Shown here: positions 38,166-47,207 of the stretch, in pieces
Position numbering within the stretch: the first letter of the stretch is position 1
Layout: each line of letters starts with the position of its first letter
Assembly: GCF_030503615.1 (NCBI RefSeq)
Contig: NZ_CP129963.1
Span: forward strand, 3,100,001 to 3,164,000
Length of the DNA: 64,000 nucleotides
Origin: Sphingobacterium sp. BN32
Lineage (GTDB): Bacteria > Bacteroidota > Bacteroidia > Sphingobacteriales > Sphingobacteriaceae
Direction: 5' to 3'
Notes under the pieces: generated by a model
Told to the model about the DNA's origin: nothing
Seen by the model: the letters and a program-made list of their open reading frames with translations, nothing else
The model's database searches: none
Program-made: the position numbers and the translations under genes

Positions 38166-39638
38166 TTAGTATGCTTTTGCAAACAATACACGTTGTTTAG
38201 AAGGCTTGCCTGTAAAAATACAAACTCCTTCCTCTTCCTTCGCATCCAAAGGAATACAACGGATTGTTGCTTTCGTTTCTTCTTTCACGCGTTTCTCAGT
38301 TTCCACTGTACCGTCCCAGTGACAGCTCAAGAATCCACCTTTTTCTTCTAATAAAGTTTTAAATTCATCGTATGAGTTAACTTCGGTGATGTGTGAATCT
38401 CTGAAGTTTAACGCTTTCTGATAGATATTATCTTGGATCTCGTCTAATAAGGCATGAATTCTATTAGCAAGGCCTGCTTGTTCTACTGTTTCTTTGGTCT
38501 GTGTATCGCGTCTCGCCAATTCTACCGTACCGTTTTGCATATCGCGTGCTCCAATCGCAACGCGCAATGGAACACCTTTCAATTCCCATTCTGCAAACTT
38601 AAAGCCAGGACGTTGTGTATCGCGGTCATCATATTTAATCGATATACCTAAGATCTTCAACTCTGCGCTCAATCCATCGACATAAGCATCAAGATTTGCT
38701 TTTTCTTCGTCTGTTTTATAGATAGGAACGATTACCACTTGTATTGGCGCCAGTCTTGGAGGCAATACTAGACCTTGGTCATCGGAATGCGCCATAATCA
38801 ACGCGCCCATCAAACGTGTGGAAACGCCCCATGATGTTGCCCAAACATGCTCTAACTTACCTTCTTTCGAGGTGAACTTCACATCAAATGCTTTCGCAAA
38901 ATTCTGACCTAAGAAGTGGGATGTTCCTGCTTGCAAAGCTTTACCATCTTGCATCAAAGCCTCGATACAATACGTATCCAACGCACCTGCGAAACGTTCG
39001 TTCTCCGTCTTACGTCCGCGTACTACCGGCACAGCAAGAATCTTCTCCGCAAATTCAGCATATACATCTAACATTTGTTCCGCTTCTGCAATCGCCTCTT
39101 CAGAGGTTGCGTGCGCAGTATGGCCTTCTTGCCAAAGGAACTCTGCAGTTCTTAAGAAAAGACGCGTACGCATTTCCCAGCGGACAACGTTTGCCCATTG
39201 GTTTACCAATATAGGAAGGTCACGGTAAGACTCGATCCATCCACGGTAGGTATTCCAGATGATGGTTTCCGATGTAGGACGAACAATCAGTTCCTCCTCC
39301 AACTTCGCCTCTTCATCGACAACGATATTACCATTGCCATCGTTCTTTAAACGATAGTGCGTTACTACAGCACATTCAGTGGCAAAACCTTCCACGTGGG
39401 ATGCTTCTTTTGAGAAGAATGATTTGGGAATAAAAAGGGGGAAATAGGCATTCGAGTGACCGGTTTCTTTAAATCTTTTGTCCAGAATGGCTTGCATTCT
39501 TTCCCAAATTCCATATCCGTATGGTTTTATCACCATACATCCCCTTACAGCAGAGTATTCTGCCAGATCTGCCTTAATGACTAGATCATTGTACCACTGC
39601 GAATAGTCTTCGCTACGGCTCGTAATTCCTTTACTCAT
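38166..39638 (-). CDS. proS: Prolyl-tRNA synthetase (archaeal/eukaryotic-type)
   Basis: 490-aa class II ProRS. Motif 2 ([26 protein letters not shown], in parts), motif 3 ([22 protein letters not shown]) and the C-terminal anticodon domain are intact, as is a ProRS C-terminal extension ([26 protein letters not shown]). The bacterial INS editing insertion is absent, typical of type 3 ProRS in Bacteroidota. Confidence 0.96.
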   Translation of the reverse strand: MSKGITSRSEDYSQWYNDLVIKADLAEYSAVRGCMVIKPYGYGIWERMQAILDKRFKETGHSNAYFPLFIPKSFFSKEASHVEGFATECAVVTHYRLKNDGNGNIVVDEEAKLEEELIVRPTSETIIWNTYRGWIESYRDLPILVNQWANVVRWEMRTRLFLRTAEFLWQEGHTAHATSEEAIAEAEQMLDVYAEFAEKILAVPVVRGRKTENERFAGALDTYCIEALMQDGKALQAGTSHFLGQNFAKAFDVKFTSKEGKLEHVWATSWGVSTRLMGALIMAHSDDQGLVLPPRLAPIQVVIVPIYKTDEEKANLDAYVDGLSAELKILGISIKYDDRDTQRPGFKFAEWELKGVPLRVAIGARDMQNGTVELARRDTQTKETVEQAGLANRIHALLDEIQDNIYQKALNFRDSHITEVNSYDEFKTLLEEKGGFLSCHWDGTVETEKRVKEETKATIRCIPLDAKEEEGVCIFTGKPSKQRVLFAKAY

Positions 39639-39720
39639 TCTTTAATACTATTTTATCTAAACAAAAGGGCGTTTGCAAGCCCTAGAGAAGGGTTGATGTA
39701 CCTTTACGAAAAATTATTTG

Positions 39721-39728
39721 TAAATTTG
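39721..39728 (+). promoter_or_regulatory. Candidate -7 box for the Gly/Tyr-rich lipoprotein gene
   Basis: TAAATTTG matches TAnnTTTG and lies 84 nt before the chosen ATG (39813). TTATTTG occurs just upstream. Confidence 0.4.
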
Positions 39729-39812
39729 ATTGGCAGATTAAACCCCAGGCGTTATGCCGGGTCTAAGATAATAATTAAAGACGTAAAATCGAATTTTAAC
39801 TGTTTTAGCATC

Positions 39813-40964
39813 ATGAAAAACAAGAAGATATTATTAGGAGGAGCAGCACTAGGATTACTAGCGTTGATAAGCTCTTGTTCTACAAGTAGCCGCACCGTAT
39901 ACCGGGACGATGTCTACAATAATCGTGATGCGGGACAAGTATACCAAAGCCCAGACTATTATTATACTGATGGGACAGCAGAAGGTACAACTACAGATGC
40001 AGAATACTATGCAGATGACTATACTGATGAAGCTTATGCAGAAGGTGGCTACGAGCCATTGAATGATTTGGAATATGCAAACCGCATTAACAGATTCTAC
40101 TATAACTCGCCAGGAATGATGTACTACGACCCATGGTTTGATCCATGGTACGGGTATAGCGGATTCGGCTTCGGCTGGAATTCCGGCTGGGGATGGTCTA
40201 TGGGCTTCGGCTGGGGCAGTCCTTACTGGAGCATGGGCTGGGGTAGTCCATATTACGGCTACGGATATGGCGGCTGGCCATACTACGGCGGATACTGGGG
40301 TTACAACAGCTACTATAGCCACTGGGGCAACCCATACTATGGCTTGGGCTATGGAGGCGGATACTACAATAATTATTACAACAGCAACCGCCGTGTAGCA
40401 TCCAATCGTAATGACGTTGCAGCACGTCAGCGCGCCAACTCAGGACGTTCATATGTAACTAGAGATGCGAGCGGTCGTTATGTAACTGGCCGTGCAGCAA
40501 GTACTCGTAATACGGTAAACAGAACAGGAAGCGACCGTAACTCGGGACGCGTGGATCGTGGATCTACTATTGATAGAACATCATCAGGTAGAACGAATAC
40601 ATCAAGATCGCAAGGAACGATCGACAGAACTGGATCTGATCGTAACAGAGGTACAATCTCTAGAAACCCAGCGACACGTTCTCAAGGAACTATAGAAAGA
40701 AATCCTGCGACACGTTCTCAAGGTACAATCAACAGAGCGCCAAGCAGCAGAACACCGAGCAGCAGAAACCAAGGTTCTGTACGCGAAACGCCATCTCGTT
40801 CTAGCGGAAGCTTCGACAGAGGGTCATCATCAAGCCGTCCATCATCTAGTAACGGTGGATTCAGCAGAGGATCATCCGGTGGTAGCAGCATGGGAACTAG
40901 TGGTGGTGGCGGAAGTCGCTCAAGCGGTGGCTCATCAAGAGCTTCCGGTGGATCTAGACGTTAA
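39813..40964 (+). CDS. Low-complexity lipoprotein: Gly/Tyr/Trp-rich centre and Ser/Arg repeat tail
   Basis: From ATG 39813 the protein is 383 aa with a lipoprotein signal (LLALISSC, Cys22). Residues about 95-195 are dominated by Gly, Tyr, Trp and Ser (GFGWGSPYWSMGWGSPYYGYG). The rest is Ser/Arg/Gly-rich, with about 12-residue repeats QGTIDRTGSDRN, RGTISRNPATRS, QGTIERNPATRS, QGTINRAPSSRT. Such surface lipoproteins occur in Sphingobacteriaceae, but no function is known. The tail is highly basic and likely disordered. Confidence 0.78.
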   Translation: MKNKKILLGGAALGLLALISSCSTSSRTVYRDDVYNNRDAGQVYQSPDYYYTDGTAEGTTTDAEYYADDYTDEAYAEGGYEPLNDLEYANRINRFYYNSPGMMYYDPWFDPWYGYSGFGFGWNSGWGWSMGFGWGSPYWSMGWGSPYYGYGYGGWPYYGGYWGYNSYYSHWGNPYYGLGYGGGYYNNYYNSNRRVASNRNDVAARQRANSGRSYVTRDASGRYVTGRAASTRNTVNRTGSDRNSGRVDRGSTIDRTSSGRTNTSRSQGTIDRTGSDRNRGTISRNPATRSQGTIERNPATRSQGTINRAPSSRTPSSRNQGSVRETPSRSSGSFDRGSSSSRPSSSNGGFSRGSSGGSSMGTSGGGGSRSSGGSSRASGGSRR

Positions 40965-40984
40965 TTAATATAATTATATTTATT

Positions 40985-41016
40985 ATAGCCAATATAGAAC
41001 TCTTTATATTGGCTAT
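40985..41016 (+). terminator. Terminator of the low-complexity lipoprotein gene
   Basis: ATAGCCAATATA / TATATTGGCTAT form a 12-bp stem with an 8-nt loop, followed by ATCTTTT. Confidence 0.75.
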
Positions 41017-41042
41017 ATCTTTTAGAAAGATTCTGAAATCGT

Positions 41043-42605
41043 ATGAAGAAAACCTTACTAACGCTTAGCCTGCTAGCTCTAAGTGCAGGAATTTCCAATG
41101 TATTTGCCCAATCGACCTTAGACTACGTTTATGACGTATCAAAAGATGTAAGTTCAGGATCTGCCCGCTTTAAATCGATGGGTGGTGTCAACACCGCTTT
41201 AGGAGGTGACATCAGCTCCATTAGCGGCAACCCTGCCGGACTTGGATTCTATGGTCAATCCGACATTTCCGTTTCGCTCAATTATTTGAACAACAACAAT
41301 AAAGCGAATTATTTCGGAACAAATACGGATCACAACCATGGGAAGTTTGGACTGGAAAATGTGGGTATTGTTTTGCACATGCCTACTGCCAATGGCGGCT
41401 ATGGCTGGCAGAATTTCAATATGGGTATTAGTTACGACCGCTCAAATAACTTTGCTAATCAGATTGTCTATTCCGGCGTCAACAATGCCAATACAATCGT
41501 TCAATATTTAAGCGATCAGATGTTCGAATTCCCTGATTTCTCCTCTGATTTTGCTAAGTCTAATCTGGTGGAAAGCTTCAGCAATCCGGCAGACGGATTT
41601 TTTCCAATCGTGCTAGAAGCGGATCCCAAGTCGCAACAGATTGACGTGTTGACGAAAGGATATAAAGCGAAAACCACCTTATCTTTCGGTGGAAATTACA
41701 ACAATAAATTCTATCTGGGCGGTAGCCTAGGTTTAGTGTCATTCAAATACGACCGTACTTACAGTGTATTTGAGAGTGGATGGACAAAAACTGCCGATGA
41801 AATCAGACCGGATGCCAATCCCAACTCTGGCTTTCTAAATCCTTCAAATCCAAAACATCAGTACACGGATATCAACTACGAGCTAACCGACTATGAAGAT
41901 AACAAGCTTCGCGGGACAGGCGTCAATGTTGCTTTGGGTATGATCTTCAAACCGACATGGGATTGGAATATCGGTGTAAATATCGTCTCCCCTACTTGGA
42001 CCACAGTAAATGAGGAGAAAAACCTCGAAACCGTTGCAAATTACTATAAGGATGAAAATGCAAGCAACACGTTCTTGCCCACTTATAACTCCACCCCCTC
42101 ATTGGCGTCTTATGATTATGGCGTAATCTCTCCGTTAAAAGCTTCAGTAGGTTTAACAAAGTTTTTCGGACGCGGTTTAGTTTCCGCTGATCTGGAATTT
42201 GCCGATTACAGCAGCATCAAATATCGTGAGACATCTGCCGCAGTGGTAGATTTCACGGAAGAAAATGAAATCAACGCGAGTATTAAGAAAGAATATAAAA
42301 GTGCTGTGAATTTTCGCGTCGGCGGGGAATTGCTATTTACCGACCGTTTAAGCGGCCGCGCGGGATTTAGCTACTACAGCAGTCCTATTAAAGGAATAGA
42401 CAGCGGAGACCACATGACGAGCGTTGGATTAGGCTATATCATCAATCAAAACTTGTATGTTGATCTAGCAGCAATCCAATATAAAAAAGAGACTTATCAT
42501 AGCTCTCCTTACTCCCTAGCAGGATTATGGAATAGTCCTGCCCCTACCGCAGAAGTGAAAAACTCCAAAACAAACGTTGTTCTAACACTGGGAGCGAAGT
42601 TCTAA
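41043..42605 (+). CDS. OmpP1/FadL-like outer-membrane transport protein
   Basis: 520 aa with signal peptide ending NVFAQ. The mature N-terminus includes SSGSARFKSMGGVNTALGGDISSISGNPAGLGFYGQSD (in parts), the plug and first-strand pattern of FadL-type hydrophobic-compound transporters. Strands continue to a C-terminal NVVLTLGAKF. Substrate unknown. Single gene with its own terminator. Confidence 0.82.
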   Translation: MKKTLLTLSLLALSAGISNVFAQSTLDYVYDVSKDVSSGSARFKSMGGVNTALGGDISSISGNPAGLGFYGQSDISVSLNYLNNNNKANYFGTNTDHNHGKFGLENVGIVLHMPTANGGYGWQNFNMGISYDRSNNFANQIVYSGVNNANTIVQYLSDQMFEFPDFSSDFAKSNLVESFSNPADGFFPIVLEADPKSQQIDVLTKGYKAKTTLSFGGNYNNKFYLGGSLGLVSFKYDRTYSVFESGWTKTADEIRPDANPNSGFLNPSNPKHQYTDINYELTDYEDNKLRGTGVNVALGMIFKPTWDWNIGVNIVSPTWTTVNEEKNLETVANYYKDENASNTFLPTYNSTPSLASYDYGVISPLKASVGLTKFFGRGLVSADLEFADYSSIKYRETSAAVVDFTEENEINASIKKEYKSAVNFRVGGELLFTDRLSGRAGFSYYSSPIKGIDSGDHMTSVGLGYIINQNLYVDLAAIQYKKETYHSSPYSLAGLWNSPAPTAEVKNSKTNVVLTLGAKF

Positions 42606-42634
42606 TTACAAAGATTAAACTATCGACATAAGTG

Positions 42635-42670
42635 AGCCTGTTCTAAAAGAAAGAACAGGCTTTCTTTATT
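42635..42670 (+). terminator. Terminator after the FadL-like gene
   Basis: AGCCTGTTCT / AGAACAGGCT with a 7-nt loop followed by TTTCTTTATT. Confidence 0.85.
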
Positions 42671-42674
42671 CATA

Positions 42675-42755
42675 TCAAACCCCAATCAAAGCCCTTTCCG
42701 AGCGGGCTTGATTGGGGTTTGTATTGGGTTTGTATTGGGTTTACAAGGGGATTGA
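42675..42755. repeat. CCCAAT palindromic element, copy C
   Basis: AAACCCCAATCAAAGCCC pairs with GGGCTTGATTGGGGTTT around TTTCCGAGC. Two GTATTGGGTTT repeats follow. The reverse complement reads like copies A and D. Confidence 0.8.
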
Positions 42756-42859
42756 GTAGTAGTAAGTATCTCTATTAGATGTTAGACATTAGATATAAGA
42801 CATTAGACTTTGTCTTGAACCAAGAAAGGAAGGATAAAAGGATGACCAGGGGCGGGGCA

Positions 42860-43005
42860 AAAATCTGATATCTAATGTCCAACATCTAGGTTGAACCTTT
42901 GCAGTACGCCACGCTATAAAATCTGATATCTAATGTCCAACATCTAAGTTGGCCCTTCGCAGTACGCCACGCTCTAAAATCTGATCTCTAATGTCTTATA
43001 TCTAT
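42860..43005. repeat. 58-bp tandem repeat, about 2.5 copies
   Basis: Units beginning AAAATCTGATATCTAATGTCC start at 42860, 42918 and 42976, a 58-bp period. Each full unit ends GCAGTACGCCACGCT-T. Two full copies differ at a few bases; the third is truncated. Confidence 0.88.
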
Positions 43006-43071
43006 GAATTATAACTATAATTCATTAACTTTAATCATTAGTTATTTATTTATCACTAATTGACCAATGTT

Positions 43072-43266
43072 ATGAAAAAAGTATTGATTAATGCTATCGG
43101 GGCAATTGTATTGTTCGGAGCGACTTGGTATCTATATGACAGAAAGTACCCTGCTGATGCTTTCTATTTGAAAGCATTATACTGTCTATTTATCACCTTT
43201 ATTTTGGGTGTTTTTATTCTGTTTTTCGGGGCTAAATTAAAGAAACGGCAACAGAAGCGATCTTAA
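43072..43266 (+). CDS. Small two-helix membrane protein
   Basis: 64 aa from ATG 43072 (TTG at 43060 is the only longer start). Two membrane spans (LINAIGAIVLFGATWYLYDR and ALYCLFITFILGVFILFFGA) and a basic tail KLKKRQQKRS. No family recognised. It stands alone after the repeat block and ends at a shared terminator. Confidence 0.68.
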   Translation: MKKVLINAIGAIVLFGATWYLYDRKYPADAFYLKALYCLFITFILGVFILFFGAKLKKRQQKRS

Positions 43267-43283
43267 TGTCTTGTAAAAAATAA

Positions 43284-43308
43284 TGGGTTGAATATGTTAT
43301 TCAACCCA
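43284..43308. terminator. Bidirectional terminator between the small membrane gene and nfeD
   Basis: TGGGTTGAATA / TATTCAACCCA form an 11-bp perfect stem with a 3-nt loop. T-rich on plus (TCTTTGTTTT), and on minus TTATTTTTTAC follows. Confidence 0.88.
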
Positions 43309-43316
43309 TCTTTGTT

Positions 43317-44669
43317 TTATGCTTTGCGCTCAGAGAGTTTCCGGACAAATAAGTTATAGTTTTCATGCTTTTCGACATAAATCTGTTCTCCAGCGTCGAT
43401 AAAACCGTCTAATGCAACGGCATCATACCATACATTGTCAATCTCTATTTTTCCCCCGGGGCGGAGTACCGTCTTAGCAATTCCTTCTTTATTTATCAGA
43501 TTGATCTTTTGCACCGAAGAAGTATATCCTACATCAGCGCGTTGTTCATCCTCCAGTACCAGTTTCTTGAATCCTGAAGATTGAAGTATATTTTTTCCAA
43601 AAATTACGGCTAGAATGATCGCTCCGACCATCGCGCCTATTACAATTATAAATGAGTTCATTAAGAGCCCTGGTTGAGCAAGTTTAAAATCAAAGTAATC
43701 ATTAGCAACCATTGAGAATGCTAATCCGCATAATATCAGAATAATTCCGGATATGCCGGCGACACCAAACCCTGGTATCACGAATATTTCCAAGGCTATC
43801 AGTATGACGCCGAGGACAAATATCGCAATCTCCCAATGATCTGCAAGGCCCTGCAAATACAAGGGTGCGAAAAATAAGGTCGCACAGACTAAGGCAACGA
43901 CCAGTGCAAAGCCAATACCCGGAGACTGCATTTCAAAATAAATACCGCCAATAATACCTATGATCAGAATACCACTGACTAAAGGATTAATAAGGAACCC
44001 AATGATCATATCGATTAAAGTGGTCTGATGTGCTATTACATCGGGACTGCTGATTTGCAGGTCAGAGAATATATTGGCTTGACTTTTCACTTCTTTCTTT
44101 GCGAGGCCTATCTTCACGGCTTCTTGTGTGGTCAGTGTGAGCAGTTTACCATCCTCCTTCAATGTCGGTATAGAGATACTTGGGTCGACAAAGGCTTCGG
44201 CCAGCTTTGGATCTCGCCCCTTAGCTTCGGCAGTGGCGCGCATTAAGCCGCGCATATAAGACTGATATTTCTCAGGGAGCAGTTCTCCGCTTTGGTTGAC
44301 GACGGATGCTGCACCAAAACTTGAACCGTCTTGCATGTAGATGTAATCGGTCGCCAAAGAGATCAACGCACCTGCGGACGCCGCGTTGTTATTTACGTAT
44401 GCAATGGTCTTCATGGGAGCTGCATTTAAGAGTGCAGTCCGCATCGAATCGGCAAAATTTAGGGCTCCTCCGTAGGTATTTAGCTCCAATAATAAATAAT
44501 TTGATTTATTGGCTTTTGCTTCTTTAACTGCGTTTTTCAGGGTTCTCCAAGCATTAGGACCGATATCGTCCTTTATTTGTACAGAATATACCGATTGTGC
44601 CTTGCTATTCAGGATGGTCAGCAAACAAATGACGATAATACCTAAAATGTATTTTGTAAATTTGTTCAT
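43317..44669 (-). CDS. NfeD-family membrane serine protease (ClpP-class)
   Basis: 450 aa from ATG 44669 (GTG at 44687 is an alternative). After a signal peptide, a ClpP/crotonase-like protease domain carries Ser98 in NNAASAGALISL and Lys134 as the probable catalytic pair. Four to five membrane helices follow (about 215-345), and a C-terminal NfeD OB-fold (GKIEIDNVWYDAVALDGFIDAGEQIYV, in parts). Homologues cleave membrane-protein tails with stomatin partners; no stomatin gene is adjacent. Confidence 0.9.
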   Translation of the reverse strand: MNKFTKYILGIIVICLLTILNSKAQSVYSVQIKDDIGPNAWRTLKNAVKEAKANKSNYLLLELNTYGGALNFADSMRTALLNAAPMKTIAYVNNNAASAGALISLATDYIYMQDGSSFGAASVVNQSGELLPEKYQSYMRGLMRATAEAKGRDPKLAEAFVDPSISIPTLKEDGKLLTLTTQEAVKIGLAKKEVKSQANIFSDLQISSPDVIAHQTTLIDMIIGFLINPLVSGILIIGIIGGIYFEMQSPGIGFALVVALVCATLFFAPLYLQGLADHWEIAIFVLGVILIALEIFVIPGFGVAGISGIILILCGLAFSMVANDYFDFKLAQPGLLMNSFIIVIGAMVGAIILAVIFGKNILQSSGFKKLVLEDEQRADVGYTSSVQKINLINKEGIAKTVLRPGGKIEIDNVWYDAVALDGFIDAGEQIYVEKHENYNLFVRKLSERKA

Positions 44670-44707
44670 AGAAAATGATTTTATCACCGATCAGCATATT
44701 TTATCGG

Positions 44708-45457
44708 ATGACTAAATATACAATAAATAAAATTTTTGAACGAAGCTTTCCAGCCAATATCTGGAAAATCGAGATTGACCCGGTACAGTCCTTGGTCGCG
44801 GTGGAAACGCGTGACTTGGATTCTACCGTTGCTTCGTTTTCGGTGTTCGATTTTACGGGTAAAGTTGTAAAAGCGCCCTGCACTGCCGAGGCCAAGGAGT
44901 GGACTCTCGACGCCATTCAGGATGGATTCCTGATCCTGAAACGAATCGGCGAGCATCGCCCTATCCAAGAAGGCATACAAATTATTGAGATTGCGACCGA
45001 GCAGGTCGTATTTTCCAGCTATGAGTTTATCCTGTTAGACGTATTCGAGGATGTGGTGCATGCGCGACATCGCTCCATCTCATCCGGGGAGACTATCCTG
45101 ATCGATATACGGACTGGAAAATATGCGCCGGCGAGCGATCGCAACTTCCGTTTTGCAAGTAATAAAATTCAATATCCTCTCACCTACCCAAACAAGCCCG
45201 AATTCCTCAGCAATGAGGCTATTGAGGGTCCTTTATGGCTTAGTAAGTGTTGTCAGCATTACATTTGGTGTTACCACGTTAAGAATAAAGATAATTTAAA
45301 TCTCATTTTAACGTTAAGTGATTTAAACCACAAACTGGACCGACAAGTCATATTGGAAAATATGGATAAATTGATTCCGCAACCTTATTTTCAGATTGAC
45401 AAACAATTATTCTTTATGTCATTCAATAAGCGGGATATTATTTCATATTTAGTATAA
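44708..45457 (+). CDS. DUF4905-like protein
   Basis: 249 aa from ATG 44708, cytosolic-looking. No signal peptide or membrane segment. Repeated beta-propeller-like strands (VAVETRDLDSTVASFSVFDF, ILLDVFEDVVHARHRSI, ETILIDIRTGKYAPASDRNF). It resembles the Bacteroidota-only DUF4905 family; that call is from memory. First of DUF4905-LysM-udk, separated by 9 and 8 bp. Confidence 0.65.
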   Translation: MTKYTINKIFERSFPANIWKIEIDPVQSLVAVETRDLDSTVASFSVFDFTGKVVKAPCTAEAKEWTLDAIQDGFLILKRIGEHRPIQEGIQIIEIATEQVVFSSYEFILLDVFEDVVHARHRSISSGETILIDIRTGKYAPASDRNFRFASNKIQYPLTYPNKPEFLSNEAIEGPLWLSKCCQHYIWCYHVKNKDNLNLILTLSDLNHKLDRQVILENMDKLIPQPYFQIDKQLFFMSFNKRDIISYLV

Positions 45458-45466
45458 TTGCATAAA

Positions 45467-46369
45467 ATGAAAAAACAAGCATTCAAATTTCAGTCTTTGA
45501 AAAAGACTTTTATTATATATTCTTCGTGTTTTGTATTGATGGGGGTCGCAACGGCACAGGCACAGACAAACACAAGTCAGAAAACAGAAACAATCAACGG
45601 AAAGACATTTATCATACATACCATTGCTGCCAAGGATACCTATTATCAATTGAGCAGACAATATGGCGTACCGGTGAAAACAATTATGTCTGCGAACAAT
45701 CAGAAGAACCTTCGTTTAGGTGATGTTGTTCGTATCCCGACTACCGCAGCAGCTCCTGCTGAGAATGCAGCAGCGAAGAAAGACAGCACGAAAGAGGTGA
45801 TCAATAACGTTATAGCGGAACAATCCGGACAAGTATTAACACAGTATAAAGTTGGTCCTAACGAGACCTTATATTCCATCGCGAAGCGTTTTGCTACCAA
45901 TGTAGAGAGTATCAAATCGATGAATAACTTGACTAGTGACATCGTGCGCGAAGGACAAACGCTAAAAATTCCTGATGGAAAAATTGCTATCCAGGAACCC
46001 GCTCCTTCGGAGCCCATCGAGTTACCTATTCCAGATGTAAACCGTCAGCAAGAGATTGAATTCGAGACAAATCGCTATGGCATTCGCGAGAAAAAAGAAA
46101 AGGGTATCGGTATTTGGATGGACAATCTAGAATCAAGTGGAAAGAGCAATCTAGCGCTACATCGCACCGCTCCTGTAGGAACAATCTTAAAGATTACGAA
46201 TCCTTTGACGAAAAATATTACCTTTGCGAAAGTTGTAGGAAAATTTTCTGATACGGCCGATAGCCGCGATGCAATCGTTATTCTCTCGAAATCGGCAGCA
46301 TCCAATATTGGTGCTTTCGACAAACGTTTCTTAATAGAAATTACCTACGGCGCTCCAATCGAAAATTAA
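45467..46369 (+). CDS. LysM peptidoglycan-binding protein with RlpA-like end
   Basis: 300 aa from ATG 45467, with a signal peptide ending AQAQ. Two LysM repeats (about 44-90, YYQLSRQYGVPVKTIMSANN; about 121-165, LYSIAKRFATNVESIKSMNN). The C-terminal 90 residues (ALHRTAPVGTILKITNPLTKN..FAKVVGKFSDTADSRDAIVILSKSAA, in parts) resemble an RlpA/DPBB fold. It likely acts on the cell wall. It overlaps nothing and is followed 8 bp later by udk. Confidence 0.82.
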   Translation: MKKQAFKFQSLKKTFIIYSSCFVLMGVATAQAQTNTSQKTETINGKTFIIHTIAAKDTYYQLSRQYGVPVKTIMSANNQKNLRLGDVVRIPTTAAAPAENAAAKKDSTKEVINNVIAEQSGQVLTQYKVGPNETLYSIAKRFATNVESIKSMNNLTSDIVREGQTLKIPDGKIAIQEPAPSEPIELPIPDVNRQQEIEFETNRYGIREKKEKGIGIWMDNLESSGKSNLALHRTAPVGTILKITNPLTKNITFAKVVGKFSDTADSRDAIVILSKSAASNIGAFDKRFLIEITYGAPIEN

Positions 46370-46377
46370 GAGTAAGC

Positions 46378-47007
46378 ATGGACAAACCTTACGTAATAGG
46401 TATAGCAGGAAGTAGTGGGTCGGGTAAAACCTTTTTCTTAAAAAGCTTCTTAGATCATTTTTCCCCTGATGAGATCACCTTGATTTCTCAGGATGATTAT
46501 TATATCCCCGCGAACACGAAAACGCAAGAGGAAAACAGATTATATAACTTCGATTTACCCACTTCCATCGATAGAAATGCATTCTACTCGGATATCAAAG
46601 ATCTATTTGATGGGAAAACGGTATATAAAGAAGAATACACTTTTAATAATCCAGCATTAACACCGAAGATGTTGGAAATTAAACCCGCGCGTATTTTGGT
46701 GGTCGAGGGATTATTTATTTTCCATTACGATGAAGTCAATCAGCTATTGGATTATCGGATCTTCCTTGATGCCGAAGAATCCATTGCATTAAGAAGACGT
46801 CTTCGAAGAGATTTGTTAGAACGTGGATATGACCATGACGACGTGATGTATAAATGGATTAACCACGTGGTGCCATCTTACAACGAGTACTTGTTACCAT
46901 TTCGCGAAACTTGTGACCTCGTAATTCAAAATAATACAGACGAGCCGGCGGTTATACAAAGCTTTACGAACGATATCGCATCAGAATTACGTAAAAGAAT
47001 CTGCTAG
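46378..47007 (+). CDS. udk: Uridine kinase
   Basis: 209 aa. Walker A GSSGSGKT at 11-18 and family segments SQDDYYIPANT, NFDLPTSIDR, VVEGLFIFHYDE and RRLRRDLLERGYD. It phosphorylates uridine and cytidine in pyrimidine salvage. Last gene of a three-gene run. Confidence 0.93.
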   Translation: MDKPYVIGIAGSSGSGKTFFLKSFLDHFSPDEITLISQDDYYIPANTKTQEENRLYNFDLPTSIDRNAFYSDIKDLFDGKTVYKEEYTFNNPALTPKMLEIKPARILVVEGLFIFHYDEVNQLLDYRIFLDAEESIALRRRLRRDLLERGYDHDDVMYKWINHVVPSYNEYLLPFRETCDLVIQNNTDEPAVIQSFTNDIASELRKRIC

Positions 47008-47032
47008 TTATTTTTAATCAATCTAAATTACC

Positions 47033-47040
47033 TATATTTG
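47033..47040 (+). promoter_or_regulatory. -7 box directly before the 52-aa gene (leaderless candidate)
   Basis: TATATTTG ends 4 nt before ATG 47045, with a T-run (TTATTTTT) about 20 nt upstream. This marks an independent small transcription unit after udk. Confidence 0.65.
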
Positions 47041-47044
47041 TAGC

Positions 47045-47203
47045 ATGTTTGAAAACATGATACGTCTACAAGTGATTGATTCAACGCCTTTTGACAGCAA
47101 CAAAGGACATCATCCGTTTCAGGATCATGGTGAAATTGTTTTTAAAAAGTGTTGTAAGAAATACAAGCGAGGCAAGCGCTGCAAAAAGTGCCCTGATCGC
47201 TAG
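47045..47203 (+). CDS. 52-aa Cys/Lys-rich small protein
   Basis: A short frame, MFENMIRLQVIDSTPFDSNK and onward, ending in the very basic CCKKYKRGKRCKKCPDR. The C-terminus has four Cys (CC-x8-C-x2-C) in a Lys/Arg context and could bind zinc and nucleic acid. Its own TATATTTG promoter 4 nt upstream and the protein-like composition favour a real gene. Similar Bacteroidota peptides ending in KKCP are remembered, but no function is known. Convergent with the MFS gene, ending 5 bp from its stop. Confidence 0.72.
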   Translation: MFENMIRLQVIDSTPFDSNKGHHPFQDHGEIVFKKCCKKYKRGKRCKKCPDR

Positions 47204-47207
47204 CATA

